This document shows, one piece after another, positions 47,301-54,139 of a stretch of DNA of 64,000 nucleotides (the first letter of the stretch is position 1; every line of letters begins with the position of its first letter). Made by a program: the position numbers and the translations under genes. This DNA is from Paeniglutamicibacter psychrophenolicus (GTDB lineage Bacteria; Actinomycetota; Actinomycetes; Actinomycetales; Micrococcaceae): the NCBI RefSeq assembly GCF_017876575.1, contig NZ_JAGIOE010000001.1, forward strand, positions 248,001-312,000. Direction: 5' to 3'. The notes beneath the pieces are model-generated. The model was not told the DNA's origin. It saw only the letters and a list, made by a program, of their open reading frames with translations, and ran no database searches.

Positions 47301-48947
47301 CGTGCCGTTCGGAATCGAGATCGGGCCGGTAACGGCGGTGCCGCCGGCTGTTTCGATGGCACATTGCGCGCCGGGGAGGCTGTCGCTCAACGTCACGCCG
47401 TTGATCGCGGCGGAGTTGCTGTTCTCGACGGTGATGACACCGTCGACGACAAAGTTGCTGTCCTTCGGAGCACTGGCCTTGACCAACACGCTGTAGTCGA
47501 CACTGACGTTCGTCGTCGGCGACTTCACGCTGGCATCCTGGCCGGTGGCAAGGTTCTTGTCGATGGTCCAGTCGTAGTCGCGGTCGAACCTGGGCTTGGC
47601 CGTCTTGGAGACCGCAAGATCCTTGTATGTCGTCTTGCTGTTGAGGAACGTACAGGCAACTTTGGCATTGTCCGCCAGATTGAATGAAGCAGTGCGTGCT
47701 GACATGTCGATCGTCGGGGTGACTCCGGTGCAGGTCAGGTCGGTGAGGTTCCAACCGGCGGAAAGGTCCCCTTCAGAAATGCTGACCCCTCCCGGTGCCA
47801 CCGTGTAGGTGACGCTGTCCGGAAGGTCCGTTGCTCCGGAGTCCGAGGTTGCGCTGTCGTCCAGATCAAACGCAACCGTATCCCCGGTCTTCGCGGACTT
47901 CAGCAAGAACGAAAAGTCGGTGCCATCTGCTGGGACGGCGTCCTTGATGATCGTCACGAAGCCGGCTTGGACGTCGCTCGCCGAGATCTGGTTGTCCATC
48001 CTTCCCGTTTCAGCGCAATTCAGCGTTGACAACGACACGTGATAGGGGGAACCACTGATCGATGAGGCGCCGGTGACCGACCCATGGTCAAGTTCCGAAG
48101 CTATGTGTGCGCTGAAGAGGAGGGTAACCGAGGACGAAGTTGCATCAAAGGTGAGTTTGACGGTGTCTTCGCGTTCGCCTCCGGACCCCTCGATCACCTG
48201 GATATTGGTGATGGTACCGCCGGTCATTGAGTACTGGTCGATGAAGTCGTAGGCCCATGTGCCAGCTTTCTTGACCCGGTAATTAAAAACGAACTCGTTC
48301 TCGCCCGATGCCATGTTGATGAATTCAACCCGCTGGTGGACGTAGCCTCCTTCGTACAGGCCCTTGGACAGATTGCCGTTGGCAAATTCCGTGGTGTCGG
48401 AGCGTTGCATGAACGAATCAATCTTGCCGGTGTTGAGGTTCGTGTCGCAAACGCCGGCAACTCCGGCGAGGGCGGCCACGACGGGTTCTTCCTTTGCCAG
48501 GGACTCCTTCGATTCAGCTGCCGGTGCTTCGGTCTTCTTGGGAGCTTCGTTCGCGGGGGCCGGCGACGTCTTCGTCTCAAGGGGCTTCTTTGTCACTGGA
48601 GCTTCGGACTTGGGGGCCGCGGACTCCTGCGGTTCGGCGACCTTCTCGGCCGCGGGCGGTTCGGTGCCCTCGGCAGGTCCTTCCGCAGCCTTCTCTTCCG
48701 TGGCGGCGGCCACGGATTCCTTCTTCGACGCGTCCGATTCGACCGTCGTTTCGCCGTCCTTCACCGCGTCGAGCAGTTGCTGCTCCACGGCGGTGTCTTG
48801 GTTATCGGCTGGCGCGGCTGCGGCGGGATTGAATCCACCACCGCCAAACATCATCGTCGCAACGAGCGCCGTCGTTGCGCTGGCACCAACGGTTGAACGG
48901 ACGACACCGTTCCTCCAAATGGATGCCAAAAAAGAGCCACTGCGCAT
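38379..48947 (-). CDS. Giant LAxTG-anchored repeat surface protein
   Basis: About 3522 residues. Order: signal peptide (1 to about 45, ending AAAA); Ala/Pro/Glu/Lys-rich stalk (about 46-145); an adhesin-like N-terminal domain and one prealbumin-like domain (about 150-445); ten repeats of 227-253 residues, each opening with [FY]-x-R-x-[YF]-x-W and holding four cysteines; three DUF11-like modules of about 150 residues; a final DUF11-like domain; a Pro/Val-rich wall-spanning tail; the sorting signal LATTGAD, a hydrophobic segment and a KR-rich end. LAxTG is the motif of class E sortases, so the protein is probably linked to the cell wall. No sortase gene is in the window. The chosen ATG has AAAGGG ten bases upstream. 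Likely an adhesin or surface-layer fibre; ligand unknown. Confidence 0.9.
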   Translation of the reverse strand: MRSGSFLASIWRNGVVRSTVGASATTALVATMMFGGGGFNPAAAAPADNQDTAVEQQLLDAVKDGETTVESDASKKESVAAATEEKAAEGPAEGTEPPAAEKVAEPQESAAPKSEAPVTKKPLETKTSPAPANEAPKKTEAPAAESKESLAKEEPVVAALAGVAGVCDTNLNTGKIDSFMQRSDTTEFANGNLSKGLYEGGYVHQRVEFINMASGENEFVFNYRVKKAGTWAYDFIDQYSMTGGTITNIQVIEGSGGEREDTVKLTFDATSSSVTLLFSAHIASELDHGSVTGASSISGSPYHVSLSTLNCAETGRMDNQISASDVQAGFVTIIKDAVPADGTDFSFLLKSAKTGDTVAFDLDDSATSDSGATDLPDSVTYTVAPGGVSISEGDLSAGWNLTDLTCTGVTPTIDMSARTASFNLADNAKVACTFLNSKTTYKDLAVSKTAKPRFDRDYDWTIDKNLATGQDASVKSPTTNVSVDYSVLVKASAPKDSNFVVDGVITVENSNSAAINGVTLSDSLPGAQCAIETAGGTAVTGPISIPNGTTNFNYTCEMPTGTTAATSGTNTVKANWDAASYFGTDGEASATKDFTFAGVEPTVTDDKVTVTDNNFDLSTLPDGNQVTAAQSSKTFNYSIKWPGVSGECTAYDNTATYKEADGGTGSDSASVQVCIGANLEVTKNVQGSFNRAYSWKIDKTPLLNGQPVEDNTKYTTNANGEVTVDYRVTVTPQPYVDSNWAMTGTMTVKNPNKWQDVAATLTDAVDVGGDAVCAVTGQTNPGTGTDLDPTKPGFQTVIPEDSSIEFDYACKFDSEPRYTGTNTARVDWSKAEASTPGEFDEGAAEVTAGSWTQSPLNQNVTVTDDEFTFDPAWTIDGADGTKPQSKDYEVTWTVPTADAGQCVPFTNTAKVSATEVLASDDATIQACLPAGLSVSKTVAASYDRTYTWDIEKTAKTDGTVNASPEGKATVGYDINVTGEGYTDTKSMGGTITVANANQFGGDVETTVSDSTSLTGLVCTVDATQDVNLNAAGIQVNVPQATLVDGNWIPGTTTVNYACDPSNVAESDYVGGTNTAKIAWAGGEATSEAKPIEFKPGTITDETVKVFDDQAAPGAEGTEVGTISWGEVKDKATRSKAFPYELEHVVDPGTCGTFTNKAWLELEGDGSENPSDEATATVCDQAGLQVSKTAKASFDRIYQWNVTKDVDKTEKTIAPDGKATFNYTVKAVPNGFDDFDETLDGTITLTNPNQFADGAITATLTDTVSIGNVTCEIQATDHDPTTDGLQVLVPANIGQDDGIVVLDYTCTGKPASYTGSNTVDVSWKDATGTPQSTQATAKVEYLLDTEYDKNVLVFDDKVYETDYPELLGEATWNKDKVPTAFTYDLKFEGTPGTCTDYTNTAIVTEKGWNQATLDSDSKAVTVCVEQDLVVDKTAKATYDRDYNWNIEKKADETSFKVDGNGKVTAGYKVTATQDGYTDSKWKLTGTITVANPNEFGSITADVTDALNVEGITCSVAEGQDVVVAAGKTATLDYTCDVSAGVAEADYTGKITNTATATWGESRSASSGPIDANFALATETDTEITVTDDHYAENDGVLGTVIRDQSPKTFDYNVDWQGVAGRCTTFTNTAVLEGDDDNPEGNESSADIEVCVEDGLTVVKTVDAGFTRDYDWGIDKQVDQGKFTVDGNGKATANYTVKALLDGHKDQDWAMTGVITVFNPNQQEAITVDVTDTPEIPGAMCAVANGTGVNVPAATGSEGVVTNGSATVQYNCTFADEVLADDYTGKKNHTTVTWKGVDGMDRTVTNSAPIVFTQTGSIDDSVTVVDDKTVPGAEHELGTASVSDAPRTFAPYPVELQGTAGQCTTYTNTAVLNEETATDGKDANNKASQDVEVCAKAGLQVAKDATASFNRLFTWDVEKSAKPSKQTIAPDGLATFAYTVTAEPKEKIDTGFTLDGKITLTNPNQFADGAITATVTDTVGIAGLACDITNPTDHDPDKAGFQVLVPAGTDGTTDGTVELTYHCAGTPASYNGTNTVLVTWTDAAGEPASAKNTVNFAYEATVTDEDVQVFDDKAGTVGEPVLLGTAHWIDGPTTFDAYDLSFPGVLGTCTDYANTATLASMAGEPRAMVATGETNILATDEQTVTVCVEADLDVSKDATASYDRDYDWKIEKQVDETSFNVDGEGKVVANYTVTATQDAHTDSGWTLGGSITVHNPNDFGSISANVTDALNVPGIACTVSGGADVTIAAGETATLDYTCDVAAGVDEAKYAGFIKNTATATWGDGRSASSDPVDVDFTLDGTTDSSVDVYDDLTNPEAEPVKLGTATLGGENVFTYPQELVGTAGKCTTFTNTAVLKEKAGSDEDNTDSVAVEVCVEKGMTVVKTVKAGFTRDYDWSIDKQVDETGFTVDGNGKATANYTVTASLDGHADQDWTMSGTIDVFNPNQLGELGVDISDATSVPGATCTVAGGGTDVVVPAATETDGTVTSGKTTVSYDCVFEGELAESDYSGHTNTATVTWTGVDGQDNTASFDADVLFTQTGSIDETVNVLDDKTVPGATHDLGTVSVGDDEDARTFTYPVELAGVAGQCTTYTNNAVLEESTENGPAEAMSMSAAGDNTDSTDVRICAKEGLLVTKTAEASFDREYLWELDKKVSATKVAIGLDGTATFDYTVAATPSGFEDSNHAVSGTITLENPNQFAEGAITATVSDSLDIQGVTCQINAEDADDTFDGLQVEVPVGTEGNPGAVVLDYTCTGTPQDMDYTGANTATATWANATGDKVSATGTAEVKYAEAGSTNKDLEVFDDKAGTVETPVSLGTADWNSDGVPTQFTYQVIFTNPNPDALDGTCTTHTNTATSVATHDASTSVEVCVTVGASTVEKTVTGTRQNADGTWNITYTLEVTNNDDVQGRYSLDDTLSFGGDITVTGASWTGPVAGDSGAWDLATPDYTEVLATDRLIDAGATEAYQVTVTADVAAGVVGTEAGNCELVDGEDGTGFLNSATITANGQDTEATACAAPVAPSLDKQGLGLVQHEDADGNWDGTWDASYTLIVANPATDGTSANYTLTDTPAFADGVTVNDRYVSSTDVVVNEGWHGKDSTDDVVVADQVLESGAVHTFTVIVNVSLTSAINDADRVCGEGGHGLLNTGVLTAGNESDTDSACLEIPAPSSNVVKTAVTAEENADGSWDAHYTVVVNNTSDVATRYNLTDTLRFGDGITATSANWTLEGTDEAGSWENPGTQTSTVLATDRNLEARDSHTYVVHVVAVLADGVIGSEAGTCQPEDTNTDGGFLNEATLSANGKSTASRDCETPVKNPRGYSLVKTSNPASGTIVWPGDTVSYTLTVRNTGEFVYTGAVVTDEMAGWQHAATLDEGSLQLSGGESAIDGSKLVWTVGDLAVGEEKTLTYSITVDDEAWDEILVNVATGNGDVPPSKTVHPTPEEQHLLPAPPVIVVPPANPAPVVVVPPVNPAPVVVVPPRKPVPPLATTGADDSTLWILGSGALILLLGAAFVASSRRRKGEGN
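38517..38605 (-). repeat. Pro/Val-rich tandem repeat in the wall-spanning tail
   Basis: Near-identical units of about 33 bases encode NPAPVVVVPP twice, flanked by degenerate copies (PPVIVVPP and PPRKPVPP). Such Pro-rich runs just before a sorting signal usually cross the peptidoglycan layer. Confidence 0.8.
40320..47620 (-). repeat. Ten coding tandem repeats with an A-B-C super-period
   Basis: The conserved R-x-[YF]-x-W landmark occurs at 47568, 46863, 46104, 45351, 44619, 43938, 43209, 42450, 41766 and 41010, spacings of 705, 759, 753, 732, 681, 729, 759, 684 and 756 bases, all multiples of three. Repeats 4, 7, 10 share NPNQFA[DE]GAITAT; repeats 5 and 8 share VTDALNV and DETSF; repeats 6 and 9 share AGFTRDYDW and FTVDGNGKATANYTV. 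Thus 4-5-6 and 7-8-9 are copies of one three-repeat block, followed by a third A unit. Confidence 0.9.
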
Positions 48948-49230
48948 CGCGCGGTGACCCTTTGGAATCCGTGCAGCATTATCCCCAATTTTGCCGAACA
49001 CTTTAATTACCCCAATTACCCCAAGGGGCGCGACAACCACGCAATAAGCACCGTTTACGGAACGGCCCCAGCCGATCCGTTAGATAAGTTCAAACCCCAA
49101 GTTCAAACTTCCCCCAGTATTTATTGGGTCCCCAGCACCCAATTTTGTGTTGCTTGTGCTGCCGACATTCTAATCACACAATGTGTTCCACGTCTACTAC
49201 AACCAATGGAATATCTATTTTCGGTCGAAT

Positions 49231-49659
49231 TCAGAGGAATGGATACTCGATCTTGGGGCAGGTGTCCATCACGACTTCCAGCCCGGCTGCCTTGGCACGT
49301 GCGGCTGCCGATTCGTCAATGACACCGAGTTGCAGCCAGAGTGCATCCGCTCCGACGGCGATCGCCTGGTCAACAATGTCGCCGACTTTTTGCGAGTTCA
49401 CAAAGCAGTCAACGACGGCGATGTGCCCCGGAATATCCGCCAACCGCTTGTATCCGGTGTTGCCCAGGACTTCCTCGCCGCTGAGGGATACAGGGATGAC
49501 TTCCATCCCGAGTTGCTCCTGCAGAAAGTACGAGACCCCCGGTGCCACGCGCCGCGGGTTGTTGGTCAGTCCGACCACTGCCCATCGCGCGGGGGTTTGC
49601 AGGAGCCGGCGAACTACCGCCGGGTCGTTGACGTGGCGTTGGCCAACTTCGTTGCTCAT
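49231..49659 (-). CDS. CoA-binding (YccU-type) Rossmann protein
   Basis: A 142-residue single-domain CoA-binding protein of the YccU type: WAVVGLTNNPRRVAPGVSYFL at the N-terminus, IPVSLSGEEVLG, and WLQLGVIDESAAARAKAAGL. Family members bind CoA but no reaction is established. The ATG opening MSNEVGQ is preferred to a much longer open frame upstream. It follows the organosulfur operon on the same strand after a hairpin, so it is probably a separate unit. Confidence 0.8.
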   Translation of the reverse strand: MSNEVGQRHVNDPAVVRRLLQTPARWAVVGLTNNPRRVAPGVSYFLQEQLGMEVIPVSLSGEEVLGNTGYKRLADIPGHIAVVDCFVNSQKVGDIVDQAIAVGADALWLQLGVIDESAAARAKAAGLEVVMDTCPKIEYPFL

Positions 49660-49724
49660 GTTCCCTACGTTACCGCCATATTCTGGGTCTTGGCCCAAAG
49701 TCGATGCGTCGCCAAGACGCGACA

Positions 49725-49760
49725 GGGGAGCCAAAAGGTCAAGTGCCCTTCCGGCTCCCC
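49725..49760 (-). terminator. Weak hairpin after the organosulfur operon
   Basis: GGGGAGCC (49725-49732) and GGCTCCCC (49753-49760) can pair around a 20-base loop just after the stop of the last operon gene. No T run follows, so assignment is tentative. Confidence 0.4.
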
Positions 49761-49786
49761 GCATCTCCGGGGCCGCCCGATGCGAT

Positions 49787-51205
49787 CTAGAGTGAGCGCT
49801 CCAGCGCCTGCTCGGTGTTAGCCGCCGAGTGCTCCGTGAAGGCGCCACGGAAACGCGCCGCCGGATGGGATTCCTCGAGGCGGGCACCGCGGCCGAAGAC
49901 CTTCTCACGCAGGGTTCCCGGGGCGTACTCGGTCTGCGCCAGTCCGCGCTTGTGCAGCTCGGGCAGGATGCCGTCGATGAAGTCGGTGTAGGAGCCGGGC
50001 AGGATCTGGTTCATGATGTTGAGCCCGTCCATGCCGGCGTCCTGCCAGCGTTCGATCTCGTCCACGATCTGTTCCGGGGTGCCGGAGATCTGCTGGGCCT
50101 TGGCCCGGTAGCGTGCCAGGTCGCCAATGGTGGGCTTGCCTCCCGGCACCGAGGCAATGGCCGCCTCGAGGACGCCGCGGGCCCCCTCGGTCTGTACATC
50201 CCCCAGCGGGGTGTCCAGGTCCAGGCCGCCCAGGTCGATCCCGATGCCGCCACCGATGTGGGCAACGATTGCGTCGAGGTCCAGGTACTCGTCGTACTCT
50301 GCTTCCTTGCGCTTGGCTTCCTCCTCGGTGCTGCCGACCACGAAGGACAGTCCCGCAAAGACCTTCACGTCTCCCTTGGCGCGGCCTGCAGCGGCCTCGA
50401 GCTCGCGGATCTTGCCCACCTGCTTGGCCACGTACTCCGGGTGCGGGGCAAAGAGGAAGGTCGCTTCCGCATGCTGGGCAGCGAACTGCTTGCCGCGCGC
50501 GGAGGAGCCCGCCTGAAACAGGAACGGGGTGCGCTGCGGGCTTGGCAGGGCGGTGTGCGGGCCCTCGATGGAGTAGCGCTTGCCCTGGTGGTGGATCTTG
50601 TTGACCTTGGCCGGGTCGGCAAAGAGCCCCGATTCCTTGTCGGCAAGAAGTGCGTCGTCTTCCCAGGAACCCTCCCACAACTTGTAGGTGGCCTCGACGT
50701 ATTCGTCGGCCCAGTCGTACCGGTCGTCGTGGGCGGCCAGGCCCGCGGCGCCGAAGTTGCGGTGCGAGTTCTCCAGCACGCTGGTCACGATGTTCCACGC
50801 AACGCGTCCGTTGGAGATGTGGTCAAGGGTGGAGAGCTGGCGCGCGAACTGGAACGGCGAGGCCTGCACCACCGAGCTGGTCATCGCCAGGCCGATGTCG
50901 CTGGTGGTCGCGGCGAGCGCCGAGAGCAGCACCAGCGGGTCGTGCGAGGGAACCTGCATGCCCTTGCGGACCATCGAGGCCCACCCGCCCTCGTGGTTGC
51001 CATACAGTCCCACGACGTCGGCAAAGAACATGTTGTCGAACTTCGCGTCCTCGAGCTGCTTGGCCAGGTCGACCCACAGCTTCAGCTCGTTGAAGCGGTG
51101 CTGCTGGGCCTCGGGATGGCGCCATTGGCCGCCGAGGATGTGGCTCGGGGTGTTCATCAGGAAGGCGCTCAGCAGCAGCCGTGGACGCGCATCAAAGGTA
51201 CCCAT
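49787..51205 (-). CDS. FMN-dependent monooxygenase, NtaA/SnaA/DszA (luciferase-like) family
   Basis: A 472-residue bacterial-luciferase-like monooxygenase of the subgroup that uses reduced FMN to attack sulfones, amines and related compounds. Conserved parts are the N-terminal LLLSAFLMNTPSHILGGQWRHP, NGRVAWNIVTSVLENSHRNFG and SPQRTPFLFQAGSS. It starts directly after the stop of the DszC/SfnB-like gene (TAAATG) and is the last gene of the riboswitch-controlled importer operon. It probably oxidises an imported organosulfur compound, releasing sulfite or sulfinate; the substrate is unknown. Confidence 0.87.
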   Translation of the reverse strand: MGTFDARPRLLLSAFLMNTPSHILGGQWRHPEAQQHRFNELKLWVDLAKQLEDAKFDNMFFADVVGLYGNHEGGWASMVRKGMQVPSHDPLVLLSALAATTSDIGLAMTSSVVQASPFQFARQLSTLDHISNGRVAWNIVTSVLENSHRNFGAAGLAAHDDRYDWADEYVEATYKLWEGSWEDDALLADKESGLFADPAKVNKIHHQGKRYSIEGPHTALPSPQRTPFLFQAGSSARGKQFAAQHAEATFLFAPHPEYVAKQVGKIRELEAAAGRAKGDVKVFAGLSFVVGSTEEEAKRKEAEYDEYLDLDAIVAHIGGGIGIDLGGLDLDTPLGDVQTEGARGVLEAAIASVPGGKPTIGDLARYRAKAQQISGTPEQIVDEIERWQDAGMDGLNIMNQILPGSYTDFIDGILPELHKRGLAQTEYAPGTLREKVFGRGARLEESHPAARFRGAFTEHSAANTEQALERSL

Positions 51206-52441
51206 TTACTTGCTCTCCGATTTCGAATCCTTGGCGTCCCCGATGGAGTGCAGCCCGGTGGGAATGGTGCCGTTGATGTAGTAGTCGCCCACCGAGCGGG
51301 CCTTGAAGGCCACGGGATTGTGGGTCGCGACGGTGCGGGCGTTGCGCCAGTGCCGGTCCAGGGACTTGCCGCGCGACACCGAGGAAGCACCGGTGACGTC
51401 AAAAAGTTCGCTGGTTGCATCCAGCACCAGTTTCGGGACGCTCACGTGTGCCTGCTGCACGGCAAGCTCCGCGCGGATAAAGGCAGCCGTCGGATCCAGA
51501 CCCAGCGAGGTGTCGACCGCGGCATCTAGGTCGCGGGCGGCGGCGAAGACGATCGCGTCGGCCGCGTAGACGGCCGCGGCGATGCGGCCGACCTTTTCCT
51601 GGATCAGCGGGTCGTTGCGGAACAGGTCCCCGGAACCGGTGTTGAAGGTCCGGGTGCGCTCGCGCACCAGCAGTGCCGCATCCGCCAGCGCAGCGCGGCC
51701 GATGCCGGCCAGCACGCTCAGCAGCGACAGCTGGAAGAAGGCGGGCTCGAGCGTGGAGGAAACCTTGCGCGCGATGATGTCCTCGAATTCGACCACGACG
51801 TCATCAAAGATCGCGGTGCCGGTTCCCGTCAGGGGCTGGCCGAAGCCATCCCAGTCGTCAATGATCCGGACCTTGGCGTCGTCGGCGCGCACGATGGCGT
51901 ACTGACGGCCCTCGACGCCTTCGGTGCTGGCCATGACCACGACCCAGTCGGCAAAGATCGACCCGGTCGTGTAGTACTTTTCCCCGTTGAGCAGCCACTG
52001 GCCGTTTTCCTCGCGGAGCTTGGTGTTGGTCGTGCCCAGGGCGTTGCCGCCCTTCTCGGTGGCCGCATTGCCGAAAATCTCGCCGGCAAGCACCCGCGGG
52101 AACCAACGGAGCCGGAATTCCTCGGGCTGCAGGGCAATGGTTTCGACAAAGGAGAAGTGCGAGCGCAACAGGTGCCCGACGTTGGAGTCGGCCGCGGAAA
52201 GTTCCACGATCAGCCGGAAGAGGTGCTCGTGGCTGACGGGTTCCCCACCGTAGGCTGCCGGGACCCGAAGCGTGGTGAAGCCCGCGTCCTTGAGCCACTT
52301 CACTGGTTCAAAGGGCAACACGTGGTCGTTTTCGCGCTCCACGGTGCCTTCGGCGATGCGCTCAAACACCGGGGCAAAGCGCGCGCTCAGCTCCGCGTAG
52401 CGGGCTTCGGCTGTTCGTTCCTTCACGTACGTTGCACTCAT
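51206..52441 (-). CDS. Acyl-CoA-dehydrogenase-fold monooxygenase, DszC/SfnB-like
   Basis: A 411-residue flavoprotein with the acyl-CoA dehydrogenase fold, in the subgroup of DszC (dibenzothiophene) and SfnB (dimethyl sulfone utilisation) that oxygenates sulfur compounds with reduced flavin. Typical segments are NGEKYYTTGSIFADWVVV and the C-terminal RHWRNARTVATHNP. The catalytic Glu of true dehydrogenases is not evident. It sits between the importer ATPase and the DszA-like gene in one operon. Substrate specificity cannot be read from the sequence. Confidence 0.85.
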   Translation of the reverse strand: MSATYVKERTAEARYAELSARFAPVFERIAEGTVERENDHVLPFEPVKWLKDAGFTTLRVPAAYGGEPVSHEHLFRLIVELSAADSNVGHLLRSHFSFVETIALQPEEFRLRWFPRVLAGEIFGNAATEKGGNALGTTNTKLREENGQWLLNGEKYYTTGSIFADWVVVMASTEGVEGRQYAIVRADDAKVRIIDDWDGFGQPLTGTGTAIFDDVVVEFEDIIARKVSSTLEPAFFQLSLLSVLAGIGRAALADAALLVRERTRTFNTGSGDLFRNDPLIQEKVGRIAAAVYAADAIVFAAARDLDAAVDTSLGLDPTAAFIRAELAVQQAHVSVPKLVLDATSELFDVTGASSVSRGKSLDRHWRNARTVATHNPVAFKARSVGDYYINGTIPTGLHSIGDAKDSKSESK

Positions 52442-52488
52442 TTGTCTTCCTTTGCATCCATGAGTTTCAAGAAATTGTTGTCCAAGGC

Positions 52489-54126
52489 CTAATTCGTTGC
52501 CATCTCGCGCAGCAGCGCCCCGGGGTTCGAATCCAGCAGGAGCCTGGTGTATTCGCTGGCGGGACTGTTCAGGACCTGTGCCGCCGCCCCGACCTCGACC
52601 AGCCGGCCTTGGCGCATGACTCCCACATCGTGGGAAATGCGTTCGACCACATGCAGGTCGTGGGAAATAAAGAGGTAGGACAGGCCCTGGTTGATCTGGA
52701 GATCTTCCAGGAGCGCCAGGATCTGCGCCTGGGTCAGGACGTCGAGTGCGGAAAGGGCCTCGTCCAGCACGAGCGTCTTGGCACCCAGTGCCAGCGCCCG
52801 GGCAATGGCCACGCGTTGGCGCTGCCCGCCGGAGAGTTCCTTGGCACCCAATGCGGCCATGCGGCTGGGCAGGTTGACCGCGTCCAGCAGCTCGGCCACC
52901 CGGATCCTGCGTTCGGCCTTGCTGCCGACCTTGTAGTTTTCCAGCGGTTCGCTGATGATCCGGGACACCGAGTAGCGCGGGTCCAGGGCCGAATCCGGGT
53001 TTTGGTACACCAGCTGCAGGCTGCGCCAGAGTTCGCGCTTGGCGGCCCCGCGCACGTGGGTGACGTCCTGTCCGTGGATTTTCACGATTCCGGCGGTGGG
53101 CTCCAACAGCCTCATGATCATCCGCGCGGTCGTGGATTTCCCGGAACCGGACTCGCCCACCAGGGAGAAGGTCGTGCCGGGGCGCACCGCGAACGAAACC
53201 TCGTCCACGGCCGCGCGTTCGGTTTTCCCGCTGCCGAAGATCTTGCCCAGGCCCGCCACCTCGATGGCCGGGACCTCGATGCCGCGTGCATCGCCGGTGG
53301 TCCGTGATCCGTCGCCCGAGGCGGTGGCCTCGGTGAGCAGCATTCGGGTGTAGGGGTCTTCGGGTGCCCGCAGGATCTCACGCACCGGGCGGTCCTCGCG
53401 GATCCGCCCGTGCTGCATGACAACGATGCGGTCGGCGATGTCCGTGGCCACGGCGAGGTCGTGGGTCACGAAGATGACAGCGGTTCCGAGCTCCCGCGCC
53501 AGCTTGGTGAAGACCTCCAGGATCGTCTGCTGGACCGTGACGTCCAGGGCGGAGGTGGGCTCGTCGGCAATCAGCAGCTCGGGCTCCAGCGCGAAGGCAA
53601 TGGCAATGAGCACCCGCTGCTTCAGACCGCCCGAAAGCTCGTGCGGGTACTGGCCGATGCGCTGTTCCGGGGTGTCGATCCCGACCAGTTCCAGCAGCCG
53701 GATGACTTCGGCGCGCAGCTGCGCCTTGGAGCGCTTGCGGCCCTGCGGGTGCAGGCGGAAGACCTCGGAGATCTGGGATCCCACGGTCTTCACCGGGTCC
53801 AGTGAAGCTCCCGGATCCTGCGGGACCATGCCGATACGCCGGCCGCGGATCGATTCCAGCTCCTTGGCCGCCATGTCCAGGAGGTTCCCGCCGGCCAGGT
53901 CGATGCTGCCGTCCAGGATCCTTGCGGATTCGGGAAGCAAGCCGATGATGGCCTTGGACAGGGTGGACTTGCCCGAACCCGATTCGCCGACCAGGGCAAC
54001 GATTTCCCCGGGCCTGAGGGCGAGGTCGATGTTCTCCGCGGCGACGACCGCTTCGTCGCCGTGGCCGTAGGTGATGCTCAGCCCGCGGATATCCAGCAAT
54101 GCTGGTGCCGAGTCGATGGTGCTCAT
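52489..54126 (-). CDS. Peptide/nickel-type ABC importer, fused double ATPase
   Basis: A 545-residue protein holding two complete ABC domains in one chain. Each has GESGSGKST, a signature (LSGGLKQR; LSGGQRQR) and Walker B (LLIADEPTSALD; TLVLDEALSALD). It is the DppD-DppF arrangement fused, common in such sulfur-compound importers. AGGAG upstream supports the ATG. It is 13 bases after the permease gene and powers the importer encoded upstream. Confidence 0.9.
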   Translation of the reverse strand: MSTIDSAPALLDIRGLSITYGHGDEAVVAAENIDLALRPGEIVALVGESGSGKSTLSKAIIGLLPESARILDGSIDLAGGNLLDMAAKELESIRGRRIGMVPQDPGASLDPVKTVGSQISEVFRLHPQGRKRSKAQLRAEVIRLLELVGIDTPEQRIGQYPHELSGGLKQRVLIAIAFALEPELLIADEPTSALDVTVQQTILEVFTKLARELGTAVIFVTHDLAVATDIADRIVVMQHGRIREDRPVREILRAPEDPYTRMLLTEATASGDGSRTTGDARGIEVPAIEVAGLGKIFGSGKTERAAVDEVSFAVRPGTTFSLVGESGSGKSTTARMIMRLLEPTAGIVKIHGQDVTHVRGAAKRELWRSLQLVYQNPDSALDPRYSVSRIISEPLENYKVGSKAERRIRVAELLDAVNLPSRMAALGAKELSGGQRQRVAIARALALGAKTLVLDEALSALDVLTQAQILALLEDLQINQGLSYLFISHDLHVVERISHDVGVMRQGRLVEVGAAAQVLNSPASEYTRLLLDSNPGALLREMATN

Positions 54127-54139
54127 GCTGTTCTCCTGG

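Noticed and set aside
40320-47620. Regularly spaced repeats considered as CRISPR or satellite DNA
   Set aside because: Spacing is about 700 bases, the repeats are in frame within one coding sequence, and they diverge at the nucleotide level.
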